A stretch of DNA of 64,000 nucleotides, from assembly GCF_029625315.1 (NCBI RefSeq), contig NZ_CP121110.1, positions 5,350,541 to 5,414,540 on the forward strand, written 5' to 3'. Position 1 is the first letter of the stretch. Each line of letters opens with the position of its first letter. This document shows positions 28,450 through 38,134 of this stretch, one piece after another. The DNA is from Flavobacterium ginsengisoli (GTDB lineage: Bacteria > Bacteroidota > Bacteroidia > Flavobacteriales > Flavobacteriaceae). Under the pieces are notes generated by a model, which saw only the letters and a program-made list of their open reading frames with translations, was not told the DNA's origin and searched no databases. A program made the position numbers and the translations under genes.

Positions 28450-29556
28450 ATGAAAAGATTTTTGGCTTTTATTCGAAAAGAATTTTATCATGTTTTTAGA
28501 GATCAGAGAACACTTTTGATTCTCTTTGGGCTTCCTGTTGTACAAATTGTTCTTTTTGGTTTTGCTTTAAGCAGTGAAGTCAAAAATATCGGAATTGCTA
28601 TTCAGGATAATTCACATGACATTCATACAGAGAAAATTATAAGAAAAATAGGCTCAAGTTCTTATTTTCATATCGAAAAGCCAATTTTGAATTACAAGGA
28701 TATTGAGAATAGGTTTAAAGATGGAAGCATTAAATGTGCGGTTATTTTTCCATCAAATTTTGGTTCGGATCTGCAGCGTCTTGGAGGAGCAAAAATTCAA
28801 GTAATTGCCGATGCGTCAGACCCAAATACAGCAACAATTGTAACGAATTATTTAAATGCAATTGTGAGAGATTACCAGCAAGAATTAAATCCTACGACAA
28901 GATTCAATTATCAGATTTTGCCTGAGTTAAGACAGCTTTATAATGAAGAACAGAACGGTTCGCTTAATTTTATTCCTGGTGTAATTGCTTTGATTTTTAT
29001 GATTGTCAGCACTGCCTTAACCTCGGTTTCGGTTGTTCGAGAAAAAGAATTGGGTACTATGGAAATTTTGCTCGTTTCGCCTTTTAAACCCATAATGGTT
29101 CTAATTGCAAAGGCAATTCCGTATTTAGTGCTTTCCATTATCAATTTTGTTATCATTATTTTCCTTTCGGTCTATCTGCTCAATGTTGAAATAAAAGGAA
29201 GTTTTCTGCTTCTTTTTGTAGAAAGTATTTTATTTATCATTACTTGTCTTTCGCTTGGTTTATTGATTTCGAATGTAACGGCTTCGCAACAAACAGCGAT
29301 GCTAATATCGATGATGGGAATGATGTTGCCCACTTTACTGCTAACAGGATTTATGTTTCCGCTAGAAAATATGCCTTGGATATTTCAAGCTATTTCTCAT
29401 TTAATTCCTTCACACTATTATTACATCATTGTAAAAGCGGTTATGCTCAAAGGTTTAGGTTTTTCTTATATATGGAAAGAAACTTTAATACTTGTTGTAA
29501 TGACGATTCTTCTGCTGACTATTTCTCTGAAAAAATTTAAAATTAGATTGTCATGA
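28450..29556 (+). CDS. ABC-2 type permease (YbhS/YbhR-like)
   Basis: A 368-residue integral membrane protein. I start at the ATG at 28450 (MKRFLAFIRKEFYHVFRDQRT), directly after the ATPase stop at 28446-28448, rather than at upstream ATGs that lie within the ATPase gene. One N-terminal helix is followed by a large extracytoplasmic domain (~45-175) and five C-terminal helices with the ABC-2 motif VREKELGTMEILLVSPFKP. It forms half of the transmembrane channel. Confidence 0.9.
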   Translation: MKRFLAFIRKEFYHVFRDQRTLLILFGLPVVQIVLFGFALSSEVKNIGIAIQDNSHDIHTEKIIRKIGSSSYFHIEKPILNYKDIENRFKDGSIKCAVIFPSNFGSDLQRLGGAKIQVIADASDPNTATIVTNYLNAIVRDYQQELNPTTRFNYQILPELRQLYNEEQNGSLNFIPGVIALIFMIVSTALTSVSVVREKELGTMEILLVSPFKPIMVLIAKAIPYLVLSIINFVIIIFLSVYLLNVEIKGSFLLLFVESILFIITCLSLGLLISNVTASQQTAMLISMMGMMLPTLLLTGFMFPLENMPWIFQAISHLIPSHYYYIIVKAVMLKGLGFSYIWKETLILVVMTILLLTISLKKFKIRLS

Positions 29557-30678
29557 AAGTGCTCGCGTTTTATATTACAGAAAGAATTTCGCCAGATCTT
29601 TCGAGACAAAACAATATTGGCAATGATGTTCTTTGTTCCGATTTTTCAGTTGATTATTTTGCCTTTGGCGGCCAATTTTGAAGTAAAAAGTGTAAATATT
29701 GTTTATGTAGACCACGATCACAGTTCGTATTCTCAAAAGTTAATTAATAAAATTGGCTCTTCGGGATATTTCCATATTGTCGGAACTCCCTCTTCTTATC
29801 TAGAAGGCTTGAAATTTATTGAAAGAGCAGATGCTGACTTGATTCTAGAAATTCCTTCTGGATTTGAACGAAACTTAATTAGAGAAGGAAGTCAGAAAGT
29901 TAATATTGCTGTAGATGCCATTAACGGAACCAAATCAAATATTGGAAATGCTTACCTGAATGTTGTATTGGCAGATTTTAGTAATGATTTAGATATTCGG
30001 GTTAAATTGCCACAGCAATTAAGCGCAGTTTCTCCGTCAATAATTACCTTGAATAGTACAAATTGGTATAATCCAAGAGCAGAATATAAATATTATATGG
30101 TTCCTGGTATTTTAGTATTGTTGCTTACTTTGATTGGCGGATTTATTACAGCGCTAAATATTGTAAAGGAAAAAGAAATAGGTACGATCGAACAGATTAA
30201 TGTAACACCTATTCAAAAGTGGCAATTTATTCTTGGGAAACTCATTCCTTTTTGGATTGTTGGAATGACTGTATTTACAATTGGCCTTGTTGTAATGTAT
30301 TTAATCTATGGAATATTTCCGCTTGGTAGTCTTTTGGTTTTATATCTTTTTGCAGGAGTTTATTTAACTGCATTATTAGGTTTGGGACTTCTGATTTCAA
30401 CTTTTGCTGATACGCAGTTACAAGCAATGTTTATTGCCTTTTTCTTTATGATGATTTTTATGCTCATGAGCGGTTTTTTTACCAGCACCGACAGTATGCC
30501 AAATTGGGCAAGAATAATTTCTGAATTTACTCCTGTTACACATTTTATAAAAGTGGTTCGCCTTATTGTTTTGAAAGGAAGTGGCCTACAAGAAGTGGGG
30601 ACAGAATTATTGTATCTGATTGTTTTTGCAATTGTATTGAATGCTTTGGCGATTTATAATTACAGAAAGACAAATTAA
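29553..30678 (+). CDS. ABC-2 type permease, second subunit (one frame break)
   Basis: The start is the ATG at 29553, overlapping the previous stop by 4 bp (ATGA). GCTCGC (29561-29566) probably stands for GCTGC; the sequence then reads MKVLRFILQKEFRQIFRDKTILAMMFF, closely paralleling the N-terminus of the preceding permease, for ~374 residues in all. Topology as in its partner: one N-terminal helix, extracytoplasmic loop, five helices, motif VKEKEIGTIEQINVTPI. Last gene of the exporter operon; no clear terminator seen. Confidence 0.88.
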
Positions 30679-30860
30679 ATGAATTTTAGGGCTTTGTTTT
30701 TATCACTAGCAAATACTTTCTTAATAGGAAATATTTTATAAAAATTTTAAAAATGATATTTTTTGATTGAATTTATAAGAAAAAAACGGCGGGTTTTTAA
30801 TATATGTTATTGTGTGTTAGAGTATTATGTTTTTTTTGTTTGCATGTTGTTACATTGTAG

Positions 30861-30904
30861 TACGGGAAACCGTATTTAAATAATAATTAAAAAAACTACT
30901 TTTG
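30861..30904 (+). promoter_or_regulatory. Promoter region of the surface/toxin locus: palindrome plus -7 element
   Basis: TACGG (30861-30865) GAAA CCGTA (30870-30874) is a perfect palindrome. TACTTTTG (30897-30904) fits the TAnnTTTG -7 consensus and lies 30 bases before the first ATG of the locus (30935). The palindrome would sit around -40, a typical activator position. It lies within the 256-base gap after the exporter operon. Putative only. Confidence 0.45.
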
Positions 30905-30934
30905 TTTTTTTTAACATGGAAATAATTACATCTT

Positions 30935-33003
30935 ATGTCCCCAAATAAGTTTATTTTTTTCTTTTTATTGTTTATATCCGTATCCTATTCACAGACTAAA
31001 CGTGCTCGCTGTTATGGTGAATGCCAGAGCACAAAAGGATCAAATCTTAATTCGCTGGGCCGTTAACTCTCCAGCCGAATGGCAGAAAGCAAATAAAAAA
31101 GGATTTACAATTACCAGAACTACAGTTTTACGCGATGGCGTTGTCTTACCTAAACCTGAAAAAACGCTTCTTACTCAAAAGCCATTAACTCCCGAACCAT
31201 TAGACTCTTGGATCGATTTTGTACAGAAAGATAGTAATGCGACTATAATTGCACAATCTATTTATGGCGAAAGCTTTGAAGTAACTGGTGCAAAAGAAGG
31301 TGATCTAGCAAAAATAGTAAATATGGCCGACGAGCTGGATCAGCGATATACTTTTGCTTTATATGCTGCAGATATGAGTTTTGAAGGAGCTGTAAAAGCA
31401 GGTTGGGGATACATAGATAAAAATGTAAAGAGTAATGAGGTATATGCTTACCAAGTAAAGGTTTTTGAAAGTCCGCAGGTAAAAGAATCCTCTTATATGA
31501 TTGGCTTGAGAGACTATACTGTTCTTCCTGCTCCAACAGATTTTATTGCAGTTCCAGATGATAGAAAGGTACTTCTTTCTTGGGATTATGAAACCTTCAA
31601 AAGAATTTATACCTCGTTTATGGTAGAAAAATCTTCAGATGGAATTAATTATACTCCGATATCCAATACGGCACTCGTTAATTTAAATGATAAAGACGAA
31701 AATCCGTCTAAAAACATGTATTATGTTGATACACTTAGTGTAAACGACAAAATCTATCATTATAGATTATATGGTATCACTTCGTTTGGAGAAAAAGGAG
31801 AATTTACAAAGCCTATAACGGCAAAAGGCGTTGCAGACTATAGTAACTCCTGCAAGATTGGTAGATTATTCTATTTTAAATTCAAATGAAGTCAATCTTG
31901 AATGGGATTATCCTAAAGAATCGGAAAGTTTTATTCAGGGTTACGAAATTAATTTAGCGAATAATGATAAAGGACCATATAAGGTTGTTTCTAAAATTAT
32001 TCCGCCATCTCAAAGAAAACTCAATTTTAAAGAAAGTCTTTATCCATCTAATTATTTCACGATTTCGGTTGTCGGAAAAAATAATCAAAGATTAACCTCG
32101 CAAAGCATGTTGGTTCAGCCTGTCGATTCTATACCGCCAGCTAAGCCAATTGGTTTGGAAGGTGTGATTGATAGTCTCGGAACGGTTAGACTAAAATGGA
32201 AACCTAATCAAGAAAAAGATTTACGAGGATACAGAATTTTAAGAGCAAATACGTCAGGTGAAGAATTTGTAGATATTTACCATCAATCTTATATCGGTAC
32301 AGAGTATAAAGATAGCGTGAGTTTAAAAATGACTAACAGTAAAGTTTATTATAGAATTGTCGCTGAAGATATGCGTTATAATATTTCGGATCCTTCTGAT
32401 ATTTTGGTATTAGATAAACCAGATAAAATTCCGCCGGCAGCGCCAATCTTTAAAGATTATGACAATAAAGATGGCAAAGTGCACTTAAAGTGGATACGAA
32501 GCTATAGTGAAGATGTTGTAAGTCATAGCCTGAGAAGAAGAGAAAAAGGACAGGAAAAATGGCTTGAAATAAAACAGATAAACGATACTATCCAAGAATT
32601 TACAGATGATAGAATAGAGAATAAAAAGACCTATCAATATGCTATTTTGGCTAAGGATAAAAGCAATCTTTGGTCTTCATTAGATCATTCTGTCATAACT
32701 GTTAGTGTTTTAAATTTTACGCCAGTAAAGGTTATTACATTTTTGCAGGGAACGGCAGATAGAGAAAACAGAAAAATAGTTCTTTCGTGGGATTATGCCA
32801 AAAACAAAGGCAAGGTTTTGGGGCTTAGCATCTATAAAAATGAAAAAGGTCTTCCGCCAACTTTATGGAAAGAATTAAACAGCACTGTTTTCACTTTAGA
32901 AGATAAAAACTTAAAAATTAATAAGGAATACGAATATCATCTGGTTCCAAATCTAGAAAACGATAGTCCAGCAAAAGCAGAGACCCTAACAGTTATTTAT
33001 TAA
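30935..33003 (+). CDS. Exported multi-FN3 protein (two frame breaks)
   Basis: The start at 30935 gives a clear signal peptide (MSPNKFIFFFLLFISVSYSQ). GCTCGC (31004-31009) probably stands for GCTGC, joining SQTKRA to AVMVNARAQKDQ. GCAGAC (31833-31838) carries one extra base, with KGVATIVTPARLVDYS as the likely reading. The repaired protein has ~688 residues with about five fibronectin type III domains (for example PARLVDYSILNSNEVNLEWDY; PPAKPIGLEGVIDSLGTVRLKW; PPAAPIFKDYDNKDGKVHLKW). No T9SS sorting domain is visible. First gene of the locus and 4 bp upstream of the adhesin; probably a surface scaffold or partner. Confidence 0.82.
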
Positions 33004-33007
33004 GCCT

Positions 33008-36000
33008 ATGAAGAAATTTTACTTATTTGTTATTTTGTTGGTTTATGGATTAGGGCATGCTCAGGTAAATTTATCGGGAAGCGCTAATTACCATGCAATA
33101 ATTACTGCCGAAATGGGAAATGCGACTGGTGATGGTTGTAATAATGGTGGATTAGGAAGAGTTAGTTTAGATGGTATTGGAGCTTTAAGTTCTTTAAAAG
33201 ATGATAGTGATTTTTGGCAAGATAAATCGGGTAGTTTTGAAAGAGATTATACCGAAAGTAATTTAGCAACCAGTGTTTCTTTGTATACCAGAAGGAGAAC
33301 AAGAAGTGGAGGATGTAAGATTACACAAGAAAAAGCAGTCACTGTTCCAGTAAGCAGAAAACAAGATATTACCTATAAAGATTGGGACGATGCCAATGTC
33401 ACAGGTGTTTTTGCTTATTATGTTTATGGAACATTTAGAGTTCAAACTTATCCTGTAATCAATTTAACTAACCCAAATACTCTTAATAATATAATTGGTA
33501 CCGAAAGTTTAATTAATATACCAGCAATTTCGGGTGTTAGAAGCGAATATTTCGATTGGATGTACCATATTGAAGGCGAAAGAAGACAAATTAAAATAGG
33601 TTTTATAACGATTTGGGTAGATGTTTGGAGAAGTCTTCCTGTCCAATACCAAGGCAAAAATTCACTAAACATATTATGCAAAGATTTTTTACCTTATGAA
33701 GCAGTTGGTAAAAAAATAACGTTAAGGGCTAATGAATATGGCAGTACTGTTGAATTGCTTTATGTAAGATCTGCTCCGCATATTTTATCGGTAGAGCCTA
33801 TTGAGACAAGTTGTTTTGATACTAATGATGGTAAGGTAAAAATAAATTTTAGCAGACCCTTAGATCCTGGAGAAATTTTGTCGCTTGATTTTGACGGAAT
33901 GAATGGAGAAGATGTTCCTAACATTACTAAAGATGGAATTCTTGACGGGAAAAAGTTAGAGGCCGATAATTCCTATACAGTTGGAAATTTAAACAAAGGG
34001 TTAACAACCCTTAAATTGCTAGGGTATTTTCAACAAGGAACCTTTAAGGCCAATACTTATGTAATGGATCCAGAACACCAAACGAGTTTTACAATTGTAT
34101 CTCCAACACCAGTAGATTTTTCTATTGAAAAGAAAGATATTAGTTGTTTTGAAGGAAACGATGGTGCAATTGATGTCGTAGCCACAGGAGGAACTGCGAA
34201 TGGCATTTACCAATATTCACTAGATAGTGGAGCTACGTGGATCACTTTTTTAAATGCAGATAAAACTACGATAAGAGACCTTGGTCTTGGAGAACATTTT
34301 GTTAAAGTTAGAAAAATAAAAGATGTTAATGATACTATTGGCTGTATAGCAAAAACATCAGATGATAAAGAAAAAGTATTGTCAAAGATAATCGATCAGC
34401 CTAAAACTCCTCTTGCTCTTTCGAGTGATATAATTCTTAGTCACCCTACTTTTTATAGAGCTCAAAACGGATCTGTTATAGCTTCGGTAAAAGGAGGGAC
34501 TCCAATTAACGGTAATAAATATTCTTATGAATGGAGAAATGAAAAAGGTGATCTTATAGATGCAACCAATTCAACAGCAAGTTTTTTTGATGGAATTTAT
34601 ACAATCAGGTTAAATAATGTTCCTGAGGGAAAATATACTTTGATAGTGACAGATAATTTTAGCTGTGATTTAACATTAAAAGATCTTGCTATTTTAGATG
34701 ATCCAGAACCAATTTCGATAAAGTTAAAAGTTAAACAAGACATTTTTTGTAATTCAGCAAACCTTGGCGAGGAAGGGAATAAAAAAACTGAATTAGCATC
34801 AAATGGTAGTTTAGTAGCTTTAGCTTCAGGAGGAAAAATATTCGATAAAGGATTACCCTATATTTTTCATTGGAAGAAGTTGGTTTCTAAAGATGTTTGG
34901 GAGGATTTGAATGTAAATGATTCAATAATAAGTGAACGTCCTAAAGGAACTTATTCGATAAATGTGGAAGATGCTAACGGAATAATGCACGGAACTTATA
35001 CATTAACAGAGCAAACTCCAATAGCAGTTGAAATTTCTATAGATGAACCTGAAGCGATGGAGGTTGTATTTGACTCAACAGATGTTTCTTGTTTTGAAGG
35101 CGCCAATGGTCGAGTTAAAGCATCTATTAAAAACGGAAAATCTACCTATACTTATACTTGGTACGGACCAGGCAAAAATGCTGTAGTAGGAGACGAAATA
35201 AAAGATTTGGTTGCAGGGACTTATTATGTTGATGTTATTGATAGAATAAAAGGTTGTTTTGTAAAAGACAGTATTGAAATAAAGCAACCTCTTAAAGAGG
35301 TAATGATTGATTATTCAACAATAAAAATCCCTACTTTTTCAGGTGCAAATGACGGAAAACTTGTTGCAAAGATTACAGGTGGAACAGCATTTGATCCGTC
35401 AAAAAATCAAGATAGGCTATATGATTACGAATGGAAAAATTTAGAAGGAGTTGTACAAAATGCAACTGCCGAAGTCGAAAATGGAGTATATACCATTACT
35501 TTAGACAATGTTCCAGCAGACTCTTATTTTTTAACTATCAAAGATAAAAATTACAATGAAGCAACTGGCCAGACAGTTAATTGTAGTGTAGTAGAATCTA
35601 AATTTAAATTAACAGAGCCAGATCCTTTAAAAGTAGTTTTTGAAATTGTTAGGTATATTTCGTGTAACGCGAAAAATGAATATGGAGATAAAAAAGATAC
35701 AACTCCAAAAGATGGACAGCGTGACGAATCGCAGGACGGAATTTTGTTAGCTCACGTTACAGGCGGTACTCCTTTGGAAGCTTCAGCAAATAACAGATTG
35801 CCTTATTATTTCTCTTGGAAAAAACAAAGAGACAATGGCACTTGGGAAGATTTAGCGGTACAAGATTCTATCATTTCTAATCTTTCTTACGGAAATTATG
35901 CCCTTAATGTTAAAGATAGAAATAATGTTATTTTAGGGACTTATACAAATGGAAATTGGATCGCAAAAGATTCAATTCAATTAATGGAACAGCCTCCGGT

Positions 36001-38131
36001 ATTATCAGTAAAAATTGATAAGGGAGATGCGTTTTGTTATGGAGGTAACGATGGATGGGCAACTGCAATTGCAGAAGGAGGAAGCGGAGGTTATACTTAC
36101 GTATGGTCTAATGAATATAAATCGGACAAAAATACGGTTTTAAAGAAAGGAGATTATTGGGTTATCGCAACAGATAAAAAAGGTTGTACTGCGTATGCTG
36201 AAGTTTTTATTGATGGACCTGATGCACCACTTTCTATTAAATATACTGAGGTTTTAAATCCGAGTTTTTATAAAGCCACAAATGGAAAAATTGTAGTTGA
36301 AGTAACAGGCGGAACAATAGCGACAGATAATACTTATTGGTTTGAATGGAAAAATAGTAAAGGAGTAGTGCAAACTACCACAACTACAAGTTTTAGCGAT
36401 GGCATCTATACGATAACCTTAAACGGACTTCCAGAGGAAACTTATAGTTTAACAGTTCGTGATGCTAATTACAATTCGGCAATAAATAAAACAAGTTGTA
36501 TAGTAGCAAATTCTGTTACAGAATTAGACGATCCAGATCCGCTTGAAGTTACTTTTGAAGTGATTCGTACTATTTCATGTAATGTGAGTAATGAATTTGG
36601 AAATGAAACAGATGCTAATCCATTAGATAATCAACGAGATGAATCGCAAGATGGTATTTTAAAAGCGCATGTAACGGGAGGTATTAAACTTGCAGGAGGA
36701 AAAAATAACGGATTACCATATTATTATACTTGGAAGAAAAAACAAGCCAATGGTTCTTGGACTATTTGGAATAATACAGGGGATACAGCAGAATATCTTT
36801 CAGAAGGTACTTATGCGTTAAACATTGAAGATGCCAACGGAATTAAACTAGGTACTTATGTGAATAATGTTTTAGTTAAAGAAATAGACCTTGAGAAGTA
36901 TATTCCACAACCAGATCCGTTGAAATTGACTTTTACTAAGTTTGATGTGGGTTGTACAACTGGAGACGATGGTTGGGCAGATGCGCATGTAACAGGTGGA
37001 ACACCTCCTTATACATACGAATGGACAAACGGAGAAACAACTCATAAAATAGAAAATATTACAACAAACAATTATTTTGTAATAGTTAAAGATGCAAAAG
37101 GATGCGTGGTTCAAGGAAGTATTTTTGTTGGAGATCCTAACGGAATATTTACTACAGAAACAGTAAAAGATCCTATTTGTTATAAAGGAAATGACGGATC
37201 GATAACGCTTAATGTTACAGGAGGCAATTTGCCATATTCTTATGTATGGAATACAGGTGCAGTTACAAAAGATTTGAATAATCTTACTGCTGGAAATTAT
37301 GAAGTTACTATAACTTGCCCAGATTGTTGTGTTTACAAAAAGAGATTTGTTTTAAAAGACCCAGATCCTGTTATTGTCAATGTTGGTCCAGATAGAACTT
37401 TGTGCATTGATCAAAGTTTAGATTTAGATGCATCAATTAAAGATCCGCAGGCACAATACAGTTGGACATCTACAAACGGATTCACTTCAAATGAAGCCAA
37501 AATCAATGTGTCAAAAGCAGGAACTTATCATGTAAAAGTAACTACCGCTCTAGGATGTATTGGCGAAGACGAAATTGTAATTAAGACAAGCCAAACAGCA
37601 ATTAGTGCAGAATTTTTATTGAGTTCTCAAGCTTATTTAGACGAAGAAGTAATTTTGGTTAATACAAGTAATCCTTTTGGAGAAAGTACAGGTTGGGTTG
37701 TTCCAGACGGAGTAAAAGTTGTAGAACAAAAAGAAAAATACATCACTTTAAAGTTTGATGCAACTGGAGTTTATTCAATTGGCTTAAAGCAGACACAAGG
37801 AGAATGTTATGCAGTTTACACCAAAAACATTATGGTAGAACAGCGCGGAACGCTACCAAATACTGACACTGCATCACAATTTATTATAGATTTTATTGTA
37901 ACCCCAAATCCAAGCAATGGTAATTTTAAAGCAATTGTAAATTTAGAAAACAGTAGTGCGATAAATTTAAGACTGTTCTCATCTTCAGGACAAAATACCA
38001 TGATTCAAAAACAGGAATCAGGAAAGAAAAAGTATGAGGTAGATTTTAATACCTCATTACAATCTGGTATTTACATAGTCGTACTAGAGACTGGACAGCA
38101 AACATTGGTTAAAAAAATTATCATCAATTAA
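33008..38131 (+). CDS. SprB-repeat T9SS-secreted surface adhesin, 1,707 residues
   Basis: A giant exported protein with a signal peptide (KKFYLFVILLVYGLGHAQ). The N-terminal ~260 residues are unique (GDGCNNGGLGRVSLDG). Then follow many SprB-type repeats, recognisable as CxxGNDGxxxxxVTGGxxPYxYxW, at residues ~267, 379, 694, 1009, 1315 and 1391. An Ig/PKD-like region covers ~1460-1600. The C-terminal ~75 residues form a T9SS type A sorting domain (TPNPSNGNFKAIVNLE to VKKIIIN). SprB itself is the motile adhesin of Flavobacterium gliding; this protein shares the repeats, not necessarily the role. It contains a threefold macro-repeat annotated separately. The gene is uninterrupted and 3 bp before the toxin gene. 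Confidence 0.9.
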   Translation: MKKFYLFVILLVYGLGHAQVNLSGSANYHAIITAEMGNATGDGCNNGGLGRVSLDGIGALSSLKDDSDFWQDKSGSFERDYTESNLATSVSLYTRRRTRSGGCKITQEKAVTVPVSRKQDITYKDWDDANVTGVFAYYVYGTFRVQTYPVINLTNPNTLNNIIGTESLINIPAISGVRSEYFDWMYHIEGERRQIKIGFITIWVDVWRSLPVQYQGKNSLNILCKDFLPYEAVGKKITLRANEYGSTVELLYVRSAPHILSVEPIETSCFDTNDGKVKINFSRPLDPGEILSLDFDGMNGEDVPNITKDGILDGKKLEADNSYTVGNLNKGLTTLKLLGYFQQGTFKANTYVMDPEHQTSFTIVSPTPVDFSIEKKDISCFEGNDGAIDVVATGGTANGIYQYSLDSGATWITFLNADKTTIRDLGLGEHFVKVRKIKDVNDTIGCIAKTSDDKEKVLSKIIDQPKTPLALSSDIILSHPTFYRAQNGSVIASVKGGTPINGNKYSYEWRNEKGDLIDATNSTASFFDGIYTIRLNNVPEGKYTLIVTDNFSCDLTLKDLAILDDPEPISIKLKVKQDIFCNSANLGEEGNKKTELASNGSLVALASGGKIFDKGLPYIFHWKKLVSKDVWEDLNVNDSIISERPKGTYSINVEDANGIMHGTYTLTEQTPIAVEISIDEPEAMEVVFDSTDVSCFEGANGRVKASIKNGKSTYTYTWYGPGKNAVVGDEIKDLVAGTYYVDVIDRIKGCFVKDSIEIKQPLKEVMIDYSTIKIPTFSGANDGKLVAKITGGTAFDPSKNQDRLYDYEWKNLEGVVQNATAEVENGVYTITLDNVPADSYFLTIKDKNYNEATGQTVNCSVVESKFKLTEPDPLKVVFEIVRYISCNAKNEYGDKKDTTPKDGQRDESQDGILLAHVTGGTPLEASANNRLPYYFSWKKQRDNGTWEDLAVQDSIISNLSYGNYALNVKDRNNVILGTYTNGNWIAKDSIQLMEQPPVLSVKIDKGDAFCYGGNDGWATAIAEGGSGGYTYVWSNEYKSDKNTVLKKGDYWVIATDKKGCTAYAEVFIDGPDAPLSIKYTEVLNPSFYKATNGKIVVEVTGGTIATDNTYWFEWKNSKGVVQTTTTTSFSDGIYTITLNGLPEETYSLTVRDANYNSAINKTSCIVANSVTELDDPDPLEVTFEVIRTISCNVSNEFGNETDANPLDNQRDESQDGILKAHVTGGIKLAGGKNNGLPYYYTWKKKQANGSWTIWNNTGDTAEYLSEGTYALNIEDANGIKLGTYVNNVLVKEIDLEKYIPQPDPLKLTFTKFDVGCTTGDDGWADAHVTGGTPPYTYEWTNGETTHKIENITTNNYFVIVKDAKGCVVQGSIFVGDPNGIFTTETVKDPICYKGNDGSITLNVTGGNLPYSYVWNTGAVTKDLNNLTAGNYEVTITCPDCCVYKKRFVLKDPDPVIVNVGPDRTLCIDQSLDLDASIKDPQAQYSWTSTNGFTSNEAKINVSKAGTYHVKVTTALGCIGEDEIVIKTSQTAISAEFLLSSQAYLDEEVILVNTSNPFGESTGWVVPDGVKVVEQKEKYITLKFDATGVYSIGLKQTQGECYAVYTKNIMVEQRGTLPNTDTASQFIIDFIVTPNPSNGNFKAIVNLENSSAINLRLFSSSGQNTMIQKQESGKKKYEVDFNTSLQSGIYIVVLETGQQTLVKKIIIN
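34142..36949 (+). repeat. Threefold ~310-residue macro-repeat inside the adhesin gene
   Basis: Three successive units start at 34142, 35087 and 36032, with the next SprB unit at 36950: spacings of 945, 945 and 918 bases. Each contains, in order, a SprB repeat with CxxGxxG, a PTFYxAxNGxxV...GGT segment, an ISCNxxNExG/DIFCN segment with DGxxxAxxxGG, and GTYxxNVxDxNGxxxGTY. Copies 2 and 3 are most alike (both have NQRDESQDGIL or a near match). Confidence 0.8.
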
Positions 38132-38134
38132 AAA

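Noticed and set aside
33008..38131. CRISPR-like or DNA-level satellite array in the adhesin gene
   Set aside because: Repeats are long, divergent and in frame with a protein repeat; no short direct repeats with unique spacers.
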